Shown one piece after another: positions 24,067 through 32,871 of a DNA stretch of 64,000 bases. The translations under genes and the position numbers were made by a program. The stretch comes from an uncultured Parolsenella sp. (GTDB lineage: Bacteria > Actinomycetota > Coriobacteriia > Coriobacteriales > Atopobiaceae), in the NCBI RefSeq assembly GCF_934660935.1, contig NZ_CAKUIH010000004.1, positions 62,001 through 126,000 on the forward strand. The letters are read 5' to 3'. Every line of letters begins with the position of its first letter. Within the stretch, counting starts at the first letter, position 1. Under the pieces are notes generated by a model that saw nothing but the letters and a program-made list of their open reading frames with translations, did no database searches and was not told the origin of the DNA.

Positions 24067-24094
24067 GGGGGCCGCCACAAATGTGACGACCCCC
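24067..24094 (-). terminator. Hairpin downstream of pheST
   Basis: GGGGG...CCCCC arms extend to a 13-bp stem with wobble pairs and a tiny loop. On the minus strand only TTCG follows, so intrinsic strength is doubtful. Confidence 0.45.
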
Positions 24095-24179
24095 TAACTT
24101 TCGGGAAAATTTACGAGCAACGACGTCCGCGCCTATCGCAAGCCAAACGTCATCGAATCTCGGGTCTCGCCCCGTCGCT

Positions 24180-26642
24180 CTAGGAGCGCACCTCGCCGCC
24201 CGTAGAGGCGCAGACCTTCTTCACGACCTTCGCGTGCGCGCGCTCGACTTCCTCGCTCGTGAGTGTGTGGTCGTTCGAGCGATAGGTGAGCTGGAAGGCC
24301 ATCGACTTCTTGCCAAGTCCCACACGCACCGGGTCACGATAGACGTCAAAGAGACGGGCGCTCTCGAGCAGCTTGCCGCCGGCACTGGTCAGACGCTGAA
24401 CGAGGGTCTCGCACGTGACGCTCTCGTCAACGACGATCGCAAGGTCGTGCGTGATGGCGGGAAGCGTGGGCACGTCGACATACGGCAGCTCGCGCTGGGC
24501 AAGACGCAGAAGGTGCGGCTCGGAGAGCTCGAAAGCGATGACGTCCGCGTCGATGCCAAAGGCATCGAGGCTCACGGGGTGGACGTTGCCCACCCAGCCG
24601 ATGAGCTCGCCGCCGGCATAGACCTCGGCCGCACGGCCAGGCTGCAGCCAGGTGTACTCCTCGGCATCAACCGGCTTGAAGCGAACCTTCGTGATGCGAA
24701 GCGCGGAGAGCAGGCGCTCGACAATACCCTTCGCATCGAAGAAGTCGAGCTTCTCGTGCTTCTGGTTCCAGCCGTCCTCGCCCCAAGCGCCAGAGAGCAC
24801 GCCGCAGACGAAACGGGGCTCGTCGGGAAGCGTGCGCTTCGCATGGCCGAAGAACACGCGGCCCTGCTCGTAGAGGGCGACGTTCTCAACGCCATGATCG
24901 AGGTTGTAGGCGACGGAGCGGAGAAGGCCCGGGAGAATCGAGCGACGCATCTCGGAGTTGTTGGCGAGCAGCGGGTTCATGATGCGAACGGGCACGCCAC
25001 GGCCAGTCTCGGTGATCTTTGCGCGCTCGAGGTCGCCGTCTTCCGCGAAGCAGTAGGTGAAGGTCTCCGAAAGGCCGCAGGAGCGCAGCGTGCGACCGAT
25101 GAGCTGCGTGCGCTGCTGATCGACCGTGAGGCCACCGTGGTGGTTCTTGGCGCCGGGGAGCGTCGGCTCGACGCGGTCCATGCCCCACAGGCGAATGACC
25201 TCCTCGATGAGGTCAGCCTCACGGGTGAGGTCCGGGCGAGAGGTGGGCGCCACGACCTCGAAGTCATTGCCGCCCTTCTGCGGGACGACGGCGCAGCCAA
25301 GGCGCTCGAGCAGGTGGGAGATCTCCTCGTTGGTGATGGGGGCTCCGCACACGGCGCGGACGCGATCGCCACGAAGGGTGATGCAGACGGCCTCGACGGG
25401 AGCGGGATAGACGTCGACGCGACCACGGCAGACAGTGGCGCCGCAGCAGCTCTCGAAGAGAGCGGCTGCGATGTCAGAGACTTCCTCGCAGTTTGCGGCG
25501 TCGACCTGGCGCTCGTAGCGAATGGAGGCCTCGCTCATGAGGTTGAGATTGCGGCTCGTGCGGGAGATGTGGCTCTTGTCAAAGCAGGCGCTCTCGAGAA
25601 GGACGTCAACGGTGGTGTCGTCAATCTCGGAGTTGAGGCCACCCATGACGCCGGCGAGGGCGATGGGGCGCTCGCCGTCGTCGGTGATGACGGCCATGTC
25701 GCTCGTGAGCTTACGCTCCTCGCTGTCGAGCGTGGTGAGCTCCTCGCCATCGCGAGCGGCGCGGACGACGACGTGACGACGGCCGTCGCGCTCGGAGAGC
25801 TTTCCGAGGTCGAAGGCGTGCAGCGGCTGGCCGGTAAGGTACATCACGTAGTTGGTGACGTCCACGACGTTGTTGATGGGACGGCTGCCAGCAGCGATGA
25901 CACGACGTGCGAGCCAGTCCGGAGACGGGCCGATCTTCACGCCACGGACGACGCGGGCGACGTAGCGAGAGCAGAGCTCGGGGGCGTCGATGCGCACGTC
26001 GACGAGGTCAGAGGACTTGGGGCCCTCCTCGTGCTGAATCGCGGGAAGCTCGATGTGCGTGTCCTCGTCGAGAACCGCGCCGACCTCGGTAGCCATGCCC
26101 ACATAGGAGAGGCAGTCCGGGCGGTTGGGCGTGATCTCGCAGTCAAGGACGGTGTCGGACAGGCCACGGTACTCGGCGAAGTCCATGCCCACGGGGGCGT
26201 CCTCGGGAAGGATCATGATGCCGGAGTGGTCGCCACCGAGACCGAGCTCGCGAGCAGAGCAGTTCATGCCACAGGACTCCACGCCGCGAAGCTTGCTCTT
26301 CTTGATCTTGAAGTCACCGGGGAGCACCGCGCCGATCATCGCGACGACGATCTTGTCGCCCTCCTCGAAGTTCTGGGCGCCGCAGACGATCTGCAGCGGA
26401 ACGGGATTGCCGTCCGCGTCGACGTTCCTGGCGCCAACGGAGACCTGGCAAAGCCACATGTGGTCAGAATCCGGGTGCGGCTGCTTCGAGACAACCTGGC
26501 CAACGACGACATGGTCGAGATCGGCGCCAACGCGCTCGATCGTCTCGACCTCGGTGCCGGTGCGGATGAGCTCGCGGTACAGGACCTTGGGATCGGCCGG
26601 GAGGTCGACCATGGAGCCGAGCCACTCATATGAGATGCGCAT
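24180..26642 (-). CDS. pheT: Phenylalanyl-tRNA synthetase beta subunit
   Basis: 820 residues, normal length. Domains in order: N-terminal B1/tRNA-binding EMAP-II-like fold (HVVVGQVVSKQPHPDSDHMWLCQV, about 40-150), B3/4 and B5 core (around 210-480), the non-catalytic synthetase-like fold (to about 700), and the FDX-ACB anticodon domain (YRDPVRVGLGKKSMAFQLTYR to the end). It forms an alpha2-beta2 enzyme with PheS and edits misacylated Tyr-tRNA. It follows pheS by about 148 nt and is under the same T-box. Confidence 0.97.
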   Translation of the reverse strand: MRISYEWLGSMVDLPADPKVLYRELIRTGTEVETIERVGADLDHVVVGQVVSKQPHPDSDHMWLCQVSVGARNVDADGNPVPLQIVCGAQNFEEGDKIVVAMIGAVLPGDFKIKKSKLRGVESCGMNCSARELGLGGDHSGIMILPEDAPVGMDFAEYRGLSDTVLDCEITPNRPDCLSYVGMATEVGAVLDEDTHIELPAIQHEEGPKSSDLVDVRIDAPELCSRYVARVVRGVKIGPSPDWLARRVIAAGSRPINNVVDVTNYVMYLTGQPLHAFDLGKLSERDGRRHVVVRAARDGEELTTLDSEERKLTSDMAVITDDGERPIALAGVMGGLNSEIDDTTVDVLLESACFDKSHISRTSRNLNLMSEASIRYERQVDAANCEEVSDIAAALFESCCGATVCRGRVDVYPAPVEAVCITLRGDRVRAVCGAPITNEEISHLLERLGCAVVPQKGGNDFEVVAPTSRPDLTREADLIEEVIRLWGMDRVEPTLPGAKNHHGGLTVDQQRTQLIGRTLRSCGLSETFTYCFAEDGDLERAKITETGRGVPVRIMNPLLANNSEMRRSILPGLLRSVAYNLDHGVENVALYEQGRVFFGHAKRTLPDEPRFVCGVLSGAWGEDGWNQKHEKLDFFDAKGIVERLLSALRITKVRFKPVDAEEYTWLQPGRAAEVYAGGELIGWVGNVHPVSLDAFGIDADVIAFELSEPHLLRLAQRELPYVDVPTLPAITHDLAIVVDESVTCETLVQRLTSAGGKLLESARLFDVYRDPVRVGLGKKSMAFQLTYRSNDHTLTSEEVERAHAKVVKKVCASTGGEVRS

Positions 26643-26790
26643 GTGAATACCTTTCTATAGCGCAGAAAATACGGGGTCATACCAGGGTTTTCACAGTGCC
26701 CGAGATGGTCGCGAAAGAGGAGCGAAGCGTGCCAAGGCACGCGAGCGACGGCTTGAGCGGCCAGATTGGGTGCTGTGGAAAGCCTGGGGG

Positions 26791-27867
26791 TTAGAACTGG
26801 GAGAGGAAGCGCATATCTCCCGTCATCAGCATGCGCAGGTCAGGCAGGTCGTAGCGGAGAGCAGCAACGCGCTCAGCGCCGATGCCGAAGGCGAAGCCGG
26901 TGTACTTCTCGTGGTCGATGCCGCAGTTGTCGAGAACGTTCGGGTCGACCATGCCGCAGCCGAGAATCTCAAGCCAGCCGGTGTTCTTGCAGAAGCGGCA
27001 ACCCTTGCCACCACAAACGCCGCAGGACACGTCAACCTCGCAGGAGGGCTCGGTGAACGGGAAGAAGTGGGGACGGTAGCGCGTGGCTCGGTCCTTGCCG
27101 AACATCTCGCGGCAGAAGTAGTCGAGGGTTCCCTTGAGGTCGCCGAAGGTGATGCCCTCGTCCACGACGAGGCCCTCGATCTGGTTGAACTGGGGGAGGT
27201 GGCACGCGTCGGGCGTGTCGGGACGGAAGACGGTGCCCGGGCAGATCATGTAGATGGGCGGCTTCTGGGCCTCCATCGTGTGAGCCTGGACGCCGGAGGT
27301 CTGCGTGCGCAGGAGGATATCGGACTCGCCGTTGGCGTGAACCTCGGAGTGATCGAGGCTGCCAGGGTTGTTGTCCTCGACATAGAAGGTGTCGCGGGCG
27401 CTACGGCTCGGGTGGTCGAGCGGCGCGTTCAGCGCGGTGAAGTTGTAATAGCTGGTCTCGATGTAGGGACCGTCCTCGACGGTGTAGCCCATGCCGCAGA
27501 AGATCTGCTCAATCTCCTCGATAATCTGCGAGATGAGGTGTTGCGTGCCCACGGACGGGACACGACCGGGAAGCGTCACGTCGACCGAGTCGGCGGCGAT
27601 GCGCGCCTCGAGGGCCGCGTGCTCGAGTTCGTGCCTGCGCTCCTCGAGGGCGGCCTCGATGCGGGAGCGCACCTCGTTGGCAAGCTTTCCCACCTTCGGA
27701 CGGTCCTCCGGAGAGAGCTGGCCCATCTGGCGGAGGACACCGGTGAGAGAACCCTTCTTGCCCGTCACCGCGACGCGAACGCGGTCAAGCTCCGCGAGGT
27801 CGGCGACGTTGCCGATGCCCTTGTGCGCCTCGGCCTCGATGGCCTTGAGGTCGTCAATGATCGTCAT
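26791..27867 (-). CDS. pheS: Phenylalanyl-tRNA synthetase alpha subunit
   Basis: 358 residues from the ATG at 27867 (MTIIDDLKAIEAEAHKG); an ATG three codons earlier (27876) is possible. N-terminal coiled coil, then class II motif 2 (CPGTVFRPDTPDACHLPQFNQIEG) and motif 3 (FGIGAERVAALRYDLPDLR). The CGVCGGKGCRFCKNTGW cysteine cluster is normal for bacterial PheS. It charges tRNA-Phe. Expression is controlled by the T-box leader immediately upstream. Confidence 0.97.
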   Translation of the reverse strand: MTIIDDLKAIEAEAHKGIGNVADLAELDRVRVAVTGKKGSLTGVLRQMGQLSPEDRPKVGKLANEVRSRIEAALEERRHELEHAALEARIAADSVDVTLPGRVPSVGTQHLISQIIEEIEQIFCGMGYTVEDGPYIETSYYNFTALNAPLDHPSRSARDTFYVEDNNPGSLDHSEVHANGESDILLRTQTSGVQAHTMEAQKPPIYMICPGTVFRPDTPDACHLPQFNQIEGLVVDEGITFGDLKGTLDYFCREMFGKDRATRYRPHFFPFTEPSCEVDVSCGVCGGKGCRFCKNTGWLEILGCGMVDPNVLDNCGIDHEKYTGFAFGIGAERVAALRYDLPDLRMLMTGDMRFLSQF

Positions 27868-27928
27868 GCCTTTCATGCCCCTTTCGTTCGCGGGCTCGCG
27901 CCCGCCTTCCTTGGCGAGAGTGCGCGAC

Positions 27929-28235
27929 AAAAAAACCGCCCTCGCTCGCCTTCTTGCGAGCAAGGGCGGATGAGTCTCCGCGGTACCACCTTGCTTGGCC
28001 GCCGGATGTCTTGCCCGACGTACCCGCTCTTCTCCCCGTCTCGTGGGGCGGACGGCTCCCCTACTCGCGCGCGCGTTGACGCATGGCGCTTTCAGTTCGC
28101 GGCTGGTGGAGTGAACTCTGGCCGTCAACCTTGGAGGGACCTCTCAGCCGGTGGGCCCCATCTCTTATCCGCTGGCGACGCGACAGCCAAACCTCTCCGT
28201 CATTGCCTAGAGAGGAATATTAGCACAGCTACCGG
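27929..28235 (-). promoter_or_regulatory. T-box leader of pheST, UUC specifier
   Basis: Minus-strand leader of about 300 nt. The conserved T-box AAGGTGGTACCGCGG lies at 27992-27978. A terminator stem (27969-27936, CCGCCCTTGCTCGC with its partner) ends in TTTTTTT (27935-27929). The specifier loop carries TTC (28115-28113) in CAGAGTTCACTCC, matching Phe. A TAATAT -10 element lies near 28228-28223. Uncharged tRNA-Phe should bind and block the terminator, so synthetase rises when Phe charging falls. Confidence 0.93.
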
Positions 28236-28255
28236 CTCTACGCCCAGCTCGCAAC

Positions 28256-28292
28256 AAAGGAGGGGTGCATGGCAAAAGCCATACACCCCTCC
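28256..28292 (-). terminator. Terminator of the 226-aa TPR-like gene
   Basis: 15-bp stem with one mismatch (28259-28273 with 28278-28292), loop AAAA, followed on the minus strand by TTTGTTG. It insulates the upstream gene from the T-box operon. Confidence 0.78.
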
Positions 28293-28316
28293 TCGCCTCG
28301 CTTTTTGCGAAGTTGT

Positions 28317-28997
28317 CTACTCTTCGTTGGAGACCGTCTCGGAATCCCCAGAGTTCTCGGGTTCGTCAGCCTCGTCACTGGAATCCGCCGGGTTCGCAGG
28401 AACAGCCCCAAAGACGGACATGACCCGGTCGAGATGCTCCTTGGCTCGAGCCTCATCTCCCTTGTTCTCGTACTGGAGAGACAGGAAGTAGTTGAGCCTC
28501 GCCTTCTCGTCCGGCTCCACATCCGCAAGCTGGTGCTCCATCTCGGCGATGTACGCGAAGCTGTTCTTGAACACGATGGCGAACGTCTGGCGCGCGTCGC
28601 GAAGCAAATCCTTGTCCTCGAAGCTCTCCATGAGCTCAAGCACGTGCTCGGCACCCTCGCGATCCTTCTGCATCTCGTAGAAGTTCATCGCGCGAGCAAG
28701 CACCAACCGACGTTGCACGTCGGTGCAGCGCATACGCAACAGCACGCTTAGCTCTGCCTTCTCGCCCTCGATATCCTGCATGGCCTCAAAGCCGTTGAGA
28801 CGCATGTAGTGGAGGTTGAACGGCGGAAGGCCCGTTTTCGCCGCAGCGCCATCGAGGGTCTTAATCATTCCCTCGAAGTCCCCCGCCATGAATTGGTCTT
28901 GTGCCTTTGAGACAGCACGACCCCTGACGAGCCTTCCCGCAACGCTGCCGAGAAGGGCCACGATAACCAGAACGATCCCTAGCGTCCTCGCATCCAT
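28317..28997 (-). CDS. Membrane-anchored helical-repeat protein of unknown function
   Basis: 226 residues. An N-terminal transmembrane helix (LGIVLVIVALLGSVAGRLV, about 6-24) leads into an all-helical body with TPR-like periodicity (LVLARAMNFYEMQKDREGAEHVLELM, LNYFLSLQYENKGDEARAKEHL). The C-terminus is acidic and Ser/Glu-rich. Probably a cytoplasmic-facing scaffold. No enzymatic motif seen. It is 9 nt from the S10 peptidase gene, so it may share its transcript; its role is unknown. Confidence 0.72.
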   Translation of the reverse strand: MDARTLGIVLVIVALLGSVAGRLVRGRAVSKAQDQFMAGDFEGMIKTLDGAAAKTGLPPFNLHYMRLNGFEAMQDIEGEKAELSVLLRMRCTDVQRRLVLARAMNFYEMQKDREGAEHVLELMESFEDKDLLRDARQTFAIVFKNSFAYIAEMEHQLADVEPDEKARLNYFLSLQYENKGDEARAKEHLDRVMSVFGAVPANPADSSDEADEPENSGDSETVSNEE

Positions 28998-29006
28998 ATG
29001 GGCAAC

Positions 29007-30494
29007 CTACTCCGCAGCGTAGAACTCGCGCATGTCGTCGACCATCTGCATGAGGGTCGGGACATCGGTGTATGCCATGTGGCCGCAGCCATAGCGGTGG
29101 TAGGTGATGCGGCTCTTGAGCTCTGCCGGGAGGAACAGCTGCGACATCGTGTGGTCCATGTTCCACCAGGGAGTCGCGGCGTCATAGCGGCCACCGAGGA
29201 TGGCGAGCTTGGTCGTCGGGCTACGACGGAGCGCCGTGGCGATGTCGAACGCGAGGTTGGGAGCGGCGGTCTTGGTGTCGTCCATGCCGGGCTCGTCGTG
29301 GACCCAGTTCCAACCGATACCGATCTCGCTCCAGACGGACAGACGGTACTCGGCGGGGTTGACGTAACCAAGCGTGCTGCGGAGGAAGCTACGGAACGCG
29401 CCGTACCAGACCTTCTCGAGAGCGTGGGCCGCCGGGTCCTCGCAAGCGAAGTAGAAGGTGTTGCGCTGCACGGGCAGCGTCATGGTCTCGGTGTAGCGCA
29501 TGTCGAGGCGGCCACACATCAGGCCACGGTCGCGCACGATGTTCGCGCGGAAGTCCTCGAGCTCAATGCGGTTGTTGTGAGCGAGCAGGAAGTCCGCGGG
29601 GATGCCGATGTAGTGTTCCATCTTCTCGGCGACGCGACGCTTCTCCTCTGGGTCGATGCGATCGCCCTTCATGAGAGACGGGGCATACTCGTTCGCGGTG
29701 AACTCGCTCGCCTCATCGAACCACTCGTCGACATCGATGCCCTGGCCCGTGACGCCAAAGTGCTGGGCCGTCGAGGCGAAGCTCGGAAGCATGCCGAGGT
29801 AGTACAGGTCATTGCCCGGCAGGTTCTGCGACCAGTCAAAGTACGCAGAGAGCATCACGACGCCGGCCAGCGGCACGCCGGCCTCGCCGAGATAGCGCAT
29901 AAGGACGGAGGAACGCATGGTGCCGTAGGACTCACCATAGATGTAGAGGGGACTGTCCCAGCGGTTGTTCTCGTCAAGCCAACGGACGATGGCACGGCAG
30001 AACGTGCGAGCATCCTCCTCAAGGCCGTAGACGCGCTTCTTGTCATAGCCATCAGCGACGAAAGACCAGCCGGTGCCCAGAGCGTCCAGGAACACGAGGT
30101 CCGTCTCGCGCAGGAGCGTGCCGGGGTTGTCGACGACCTCATAGGAGGCGCTCGCGAACTTCTCGCCCTCGCTCACGACACGCTTCGGGCCAAGGCCACC
30201 AAAGTTGATGGGCACGGACGCGGAGCCCGGGCCACCGTTGTAGGCAAACGTCACGGGGCGCTTGGAGGAGTCCACGGCCTCGCCGTTAACGCTGGAGGCA
30301 ACGTAGTTCACGTTGAACATCTTGCCCTCGAGCACGCGCGCGGGGTCATAGATGTCGAGGTGACCAGCGGCGGCGGCGTACTCGATGCGCTCATCGCCAT
30401 ACTGCCAGACCAGGCCCTCGGTGCGCTTGCCCTCCGGGACGGCGTTGGCGTCGGTCGTGGCGTCCATGCCGCAGCAGCACTTCTCGTCAGTCAT
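29007..30494 (-). CDS. Serine carboxypeptidase, family S10
   Basis: 495 residues. The oxyanion motif YNGGPGSAS, nucleophile LYIYGESYG, catalytic Asp in GGRYDAATPWW and His in YGCGHMAY complete a Ser-Asp-His triad. No signal peptide is visible (the start MTDEKCCCGMDATT is cysteine-rich), so it probably acts inside the cell on imported peptides. The start ATG overlaps nothing but lies directly after the M20 stop (TAA ATG), with a GGTGGAG ribosome site inside the previous gene. S10 enzymes release C-terminal residues. Forms a unit with the M20 gene. Confidence 0.92.
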   Translation of the reverse strand: MTDEKCCCGMDATTDANAVPEGKRTEGLVWQYGDERIEYAAAAGHLDIYDPARVLEGKMFNVNYVASSVNGEAVDSSKRPVTFAYNGGPGSASVPINFGGLGPKRVVSEGEKFASASYEVVDNPGTLLRETDLVFLDALGTGWSFVADGYDKKRVYGLEEDARTFCRAIVRWLDENNRWDSPLYIYGESYGTMRSSVLMRYLGEAGVPLAGVVMLSAYFDWSQNLPGNDLYYLGMLPSFASTAQHFGVTGQGIDVDEWFDEASEFTANEYAPSLMKGDRIDPEEKRRVAEKMEHYIGIPADFLLAHNNRIELEDFRANIVRDRGLMCGRLDMRYTETMTLPVQRNTFYFACEDPAAHALEKVWYGAFRSFLRSTLGYVNPAEYRLSVWSEIGIGWNWVHDEPGMDDTKTAAPNLAFDIATALRRSPTTKLAILGGRYDAATPWWNMDHTMSQLFLPAELKSRITYHRYGCGHMAYTDVPTLMQMVDDMREFYAAE

Positions 30495-31757
30495 TTACTC
30501 CACCCCCAGCATGTCGCAGAGCGACAGCATGTAGATTTCCGCCGAGTGAACGATGTCGATAACGTCGACATCCTCGTTGTAGCCGTGGATACCCTCGTTG
30601 TTGGCCGGGCCAAACTGAATCGTCGGGGCACCGAGCGCGCGGTAGTGCGCGGCGTCAGAGCTCGCCCACTGGTAAGCCGGCAGGCACTCCTCGTTCCAGA
30701 CGTCCTCGATGTTCTTCTTGAGGCTCGTGACAAGCTTGGACTCATCGTCGGTGTAGTTGCCCTCGGCAATCCAGTTATAGCTGGCCTCGACACCCTCGAC
30801 ACCGCTCTTGGCGATCAGAGCATCAACCGCAGCAACGACTTCCTCGTGCTTGCAGCCATACGGCAGGCGAACGTCGACGCTGCAGGAGGCGAAGTCCGGC
30901 ACCTGGTTGATCTTGCCGCCACCCTGGATGATGCCGACGTTGGTGGAGCAGTGGTCGATGACGTTGCCGACGCCAGGAGTGCCGATCGTGCGCTCGGCGA
31001 TGGTGCGCGAGTTCTTGACGGCGCGAGCCTGGGACTCGTCATAGTGACCGGGAACAGCGGTGATCTCGTCGATGAAGGGGATGACCTTCGCGAGCTTGTT
31101 GATGGCGTTATCGCCCTTGTAGTTGCCGGTCGAGCCGTGGCCGGGCACGCCATGAGCGGTGAACGTGAGGTGGAGGATGCCCTTCTGGCCAATCTCAATC
31201 GTGTCGTGGCCGGTGGGCTCGCCAATCATGACGGCATCGGCGCCGTCGGCATAGCCGTTCTCGCAGAACCACTTGGTACCAGAACCGGCGATCTCCTCGT
31301 CGCAGACGACGTGCAGGCGAATGTCGCCCTTGAGGTCGACGTCAGCCTCGTTCAGCATGGCCATCGAGAAGAGCAGGACCGCAAGGCCGCACTTCATGTC
31401 AGAGGTGCCGCGGCCGAGCATCTTGCCGTCGCGAATCTCGCCGCCGAACGGATCGAAGTCCCAGCCATCAAGATTGCCAACGGGCACGACGTCAACGTGA
31501 CCGTTCAGAACGACGCGAAAACCGTCCTCGGATCCAATGTGAGCATAGACGACAGGGTAGTCCTCGCCGCTGTCCGCAACGAGGCGCTCGGACTCGATGC
31601 CGTGATCGGCAAGGTAGTCACGAACGAACTTGATAGCGGGCTCCTGGTCATCAATCGGGCTCTGGTTCTTGATCTGGATGAGCTGCTGGCAAAGCTTGAG
31701 CAGATCGTCCTGGTGAGCAAGTACAGCCTCGTGAAGCTGCTCCTTCGTAACCGACAC
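30495..31757 (-). CDS. M20 family peptidase (ArgE/DapE/dipeptidase type)
   Basis: 420 residues from the GTG at 31757 (VSVTKEQLHEAVLAHQ); the upstream frame has poor codon content. Metal-site motifs: NGHVDVVP, LGRGTSDMKCGLAVLL, VCDEEIAGSGTKW, IGEPTG. The dimerisation lid has GVPGHGSTGN. It is a dinuclear zinc enzyme that hydrolyses dipeptides or N-acyl amino acids. Close to the Dpp importer, a dipeptidase role is most likely. A terminator separates it from dppF upstream. Confidence 0.9.
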   Translation of the reverse strand: MSVTKEQLHEAVLAHQDDLLKLCQQLIQIKNQSPIDDQEPAIKFVRDYLADHGIESERLVADSGEDYPVVYAHIGSEDGFRVVLNGHVDVVPVGNLDGWDFDPFGGEIRDGKMLGRGTSDMKCGLAVLLFSMAMLNEADVDLKGDIRLHVVCDEEIAGSGTKWFCENGYADGADAVMIGEPTGHDTIEIGQKGILHLTFTAHGVPGHGSTGNYKGDNAINKLAKVIPFIDEITAVPGHYDESQARAVKNSRTIAERTIGTPGVGNVIDHCSTNVGIIQGGGKINQVPDFASCSVDVRLPYGCKHEEVVAAVDALIAKSGVEGVEASYNWIAEGNYTDDESKLVTSLKKNIEDVWNEECLPAYQWASSDAAHYRALGAPTIQFGPANNEGIHGYNEDVDVIDIVHSAEIYMLSLCDMLGVE

Positions 31758-31837
31758 TTCGGTTCCGCCTTCCCTCAAGGCATGCCGGCTCCCGGCACAC
31801 CAGCCATTAGACAAACGCAAGACTTGCAAACAAACAG

Positions 31838-31866
31838 AAAGGGACCAGCCGGAAACGACTGGCCCC
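31838..31866 (-). terminator. Terminator downstream of dppF
   Basis: GGGGCCAG/CTGGTCCC stem with one mismatch, followed on the minus strand by TTTCTGTTTGTTTG. Thirteen nt past the dppF stop. Confidence 0.75.
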
Positions 31867-31878
31867 AAAATAATAGAT

Positions 31879-32871
31879 CTACTCCGCGACCTTATCGTGG
31901 TAGAGGAAGCACGCGACGCGGTGATTGTCCTCCACCTCCATGAGCGCGGGACGCTCGTGGTGGCAGCGCTCTGTGGCGTTGGGACAACGGCCAGCTAGCG
32001 GGCAGCCGACCTGCTCGCCCACCGGGCTGGGGATTTCACCCTCGAGCTTCATCTCGGGGTGACGCTCGAAGGGATTCTCGGGCGGGATGGCCGAGAGCAG
32101 AGCCTTCGTGTAAGGGTGCAGCGGGTTCTCATAGATGCTGTGGGCAGGCGAGATCTCCATGACGCGACCGAGGTACATGATGGCCACGCGGTCAGAGATG
32201 TGCTTGACCACCGAGAGGTCGTGGCTGATGAAGATGTACGTCAGGCCACGCTCGCGCTGGAGGCGACGGAAGAGGTTCAGGACCTGGGCCTGAATCGACA
32301 CGTCAAGCGCGGAGACGGGCTCGTCGCACACGATGATCTTCGGATCGAGCGAAAGGGCGCGAGCGACGTTGATGCGCTGACGCTGGCCGCCGGAGAACTC
32401 ATGCGGGTAGCGCTGCAGGTGCTGGATGTCGAGGCCGACTTCCTTCATGAGGTCGAGGACCTTCTGCTGGCGCTTCGCGGCATCAGGCTCGATGCCATGG
32501 ATGACCATCGGCTCCTCGATGGAAGCCGCTGCGGTAAAGCGAGGGTCAAGACTCGAATAGGAGTCCTGGAAGATCATCTGGAGATCCTTGTGCACAGGCT
32601 TGCGCGCGGCGCCCTTAAGCTTGGAAATGTCCTGGCCGTTATAGATGATCTCGCCGCTCGTGGGCTCATGGAGACCAACGATGCAGCGGCCGAGGGTCGA
32701 CTTGCCACAACCGGACTCGCCGATGATGCCGAGGGTCTCGCCCTCATAGACATCAAGCGAAACGCCGGAAAGCGCATGGAGCGTCTGAGGCTTGCCGAAG
32801 AGGCCATCGCCACGAAGACGGAACTCCTTGTTAAGGTTCTTGATGCCAAGAATCACATTATCGTTGGCCAT
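31879..32871 (-). CDS. dppF: Peptide ABC transporter ATPase (DppF/OppF)
   Basis: 330 residues. Walker A GESGCGKST, Q-loop IFQDSYSSLDPR, signature SGGQRQRINVARAL, Walker B KIIVCDEPVSALDVS. A C-terminal OppD/F extension carries the cysteines of the family iron-sulfur or zinc site (GCPLAGRCPNATERC). It heterodimerises with DppD to drive peptide import. It starts at the dppD stop. Confidence 0.95.
   Translation of the reverse strand: MANDNVILGIKNLNKEFRLRGDGLFGKPQTLHALSGVSLDVYEGETLGIIGESGCGKSTLGRCIVGLHEPTSGEIIYNGQDISKLKGAARKPVHKDLQMIFQDSYSSLDPRFTAAASIEEPMVIHGIEPDAAKRQQKVLDLMKEVGLDIQHLQRYPHEFSGGQRQRINVARALSLDPKIIVCDEPVSALDVSIQAQVLNLFRRLQRERGLTYIFISHDLSVVKHISDRVAIMYLGRVMEISPAHSIYENPLHPYTKALLSAIPPENPFERHPEMKLEGEIPSPVGEQVGCPLAGRCPNATERCHHERPALMEVEDNHRVACFLYHDKVAE

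Noticed and set aside
29951..29960. GGACTGTCCC similar to the palindromic repeat core
   Set aside because: Inside the S10 peptidase coding sequence, lacks the A- or C-rich arms and any partner element.
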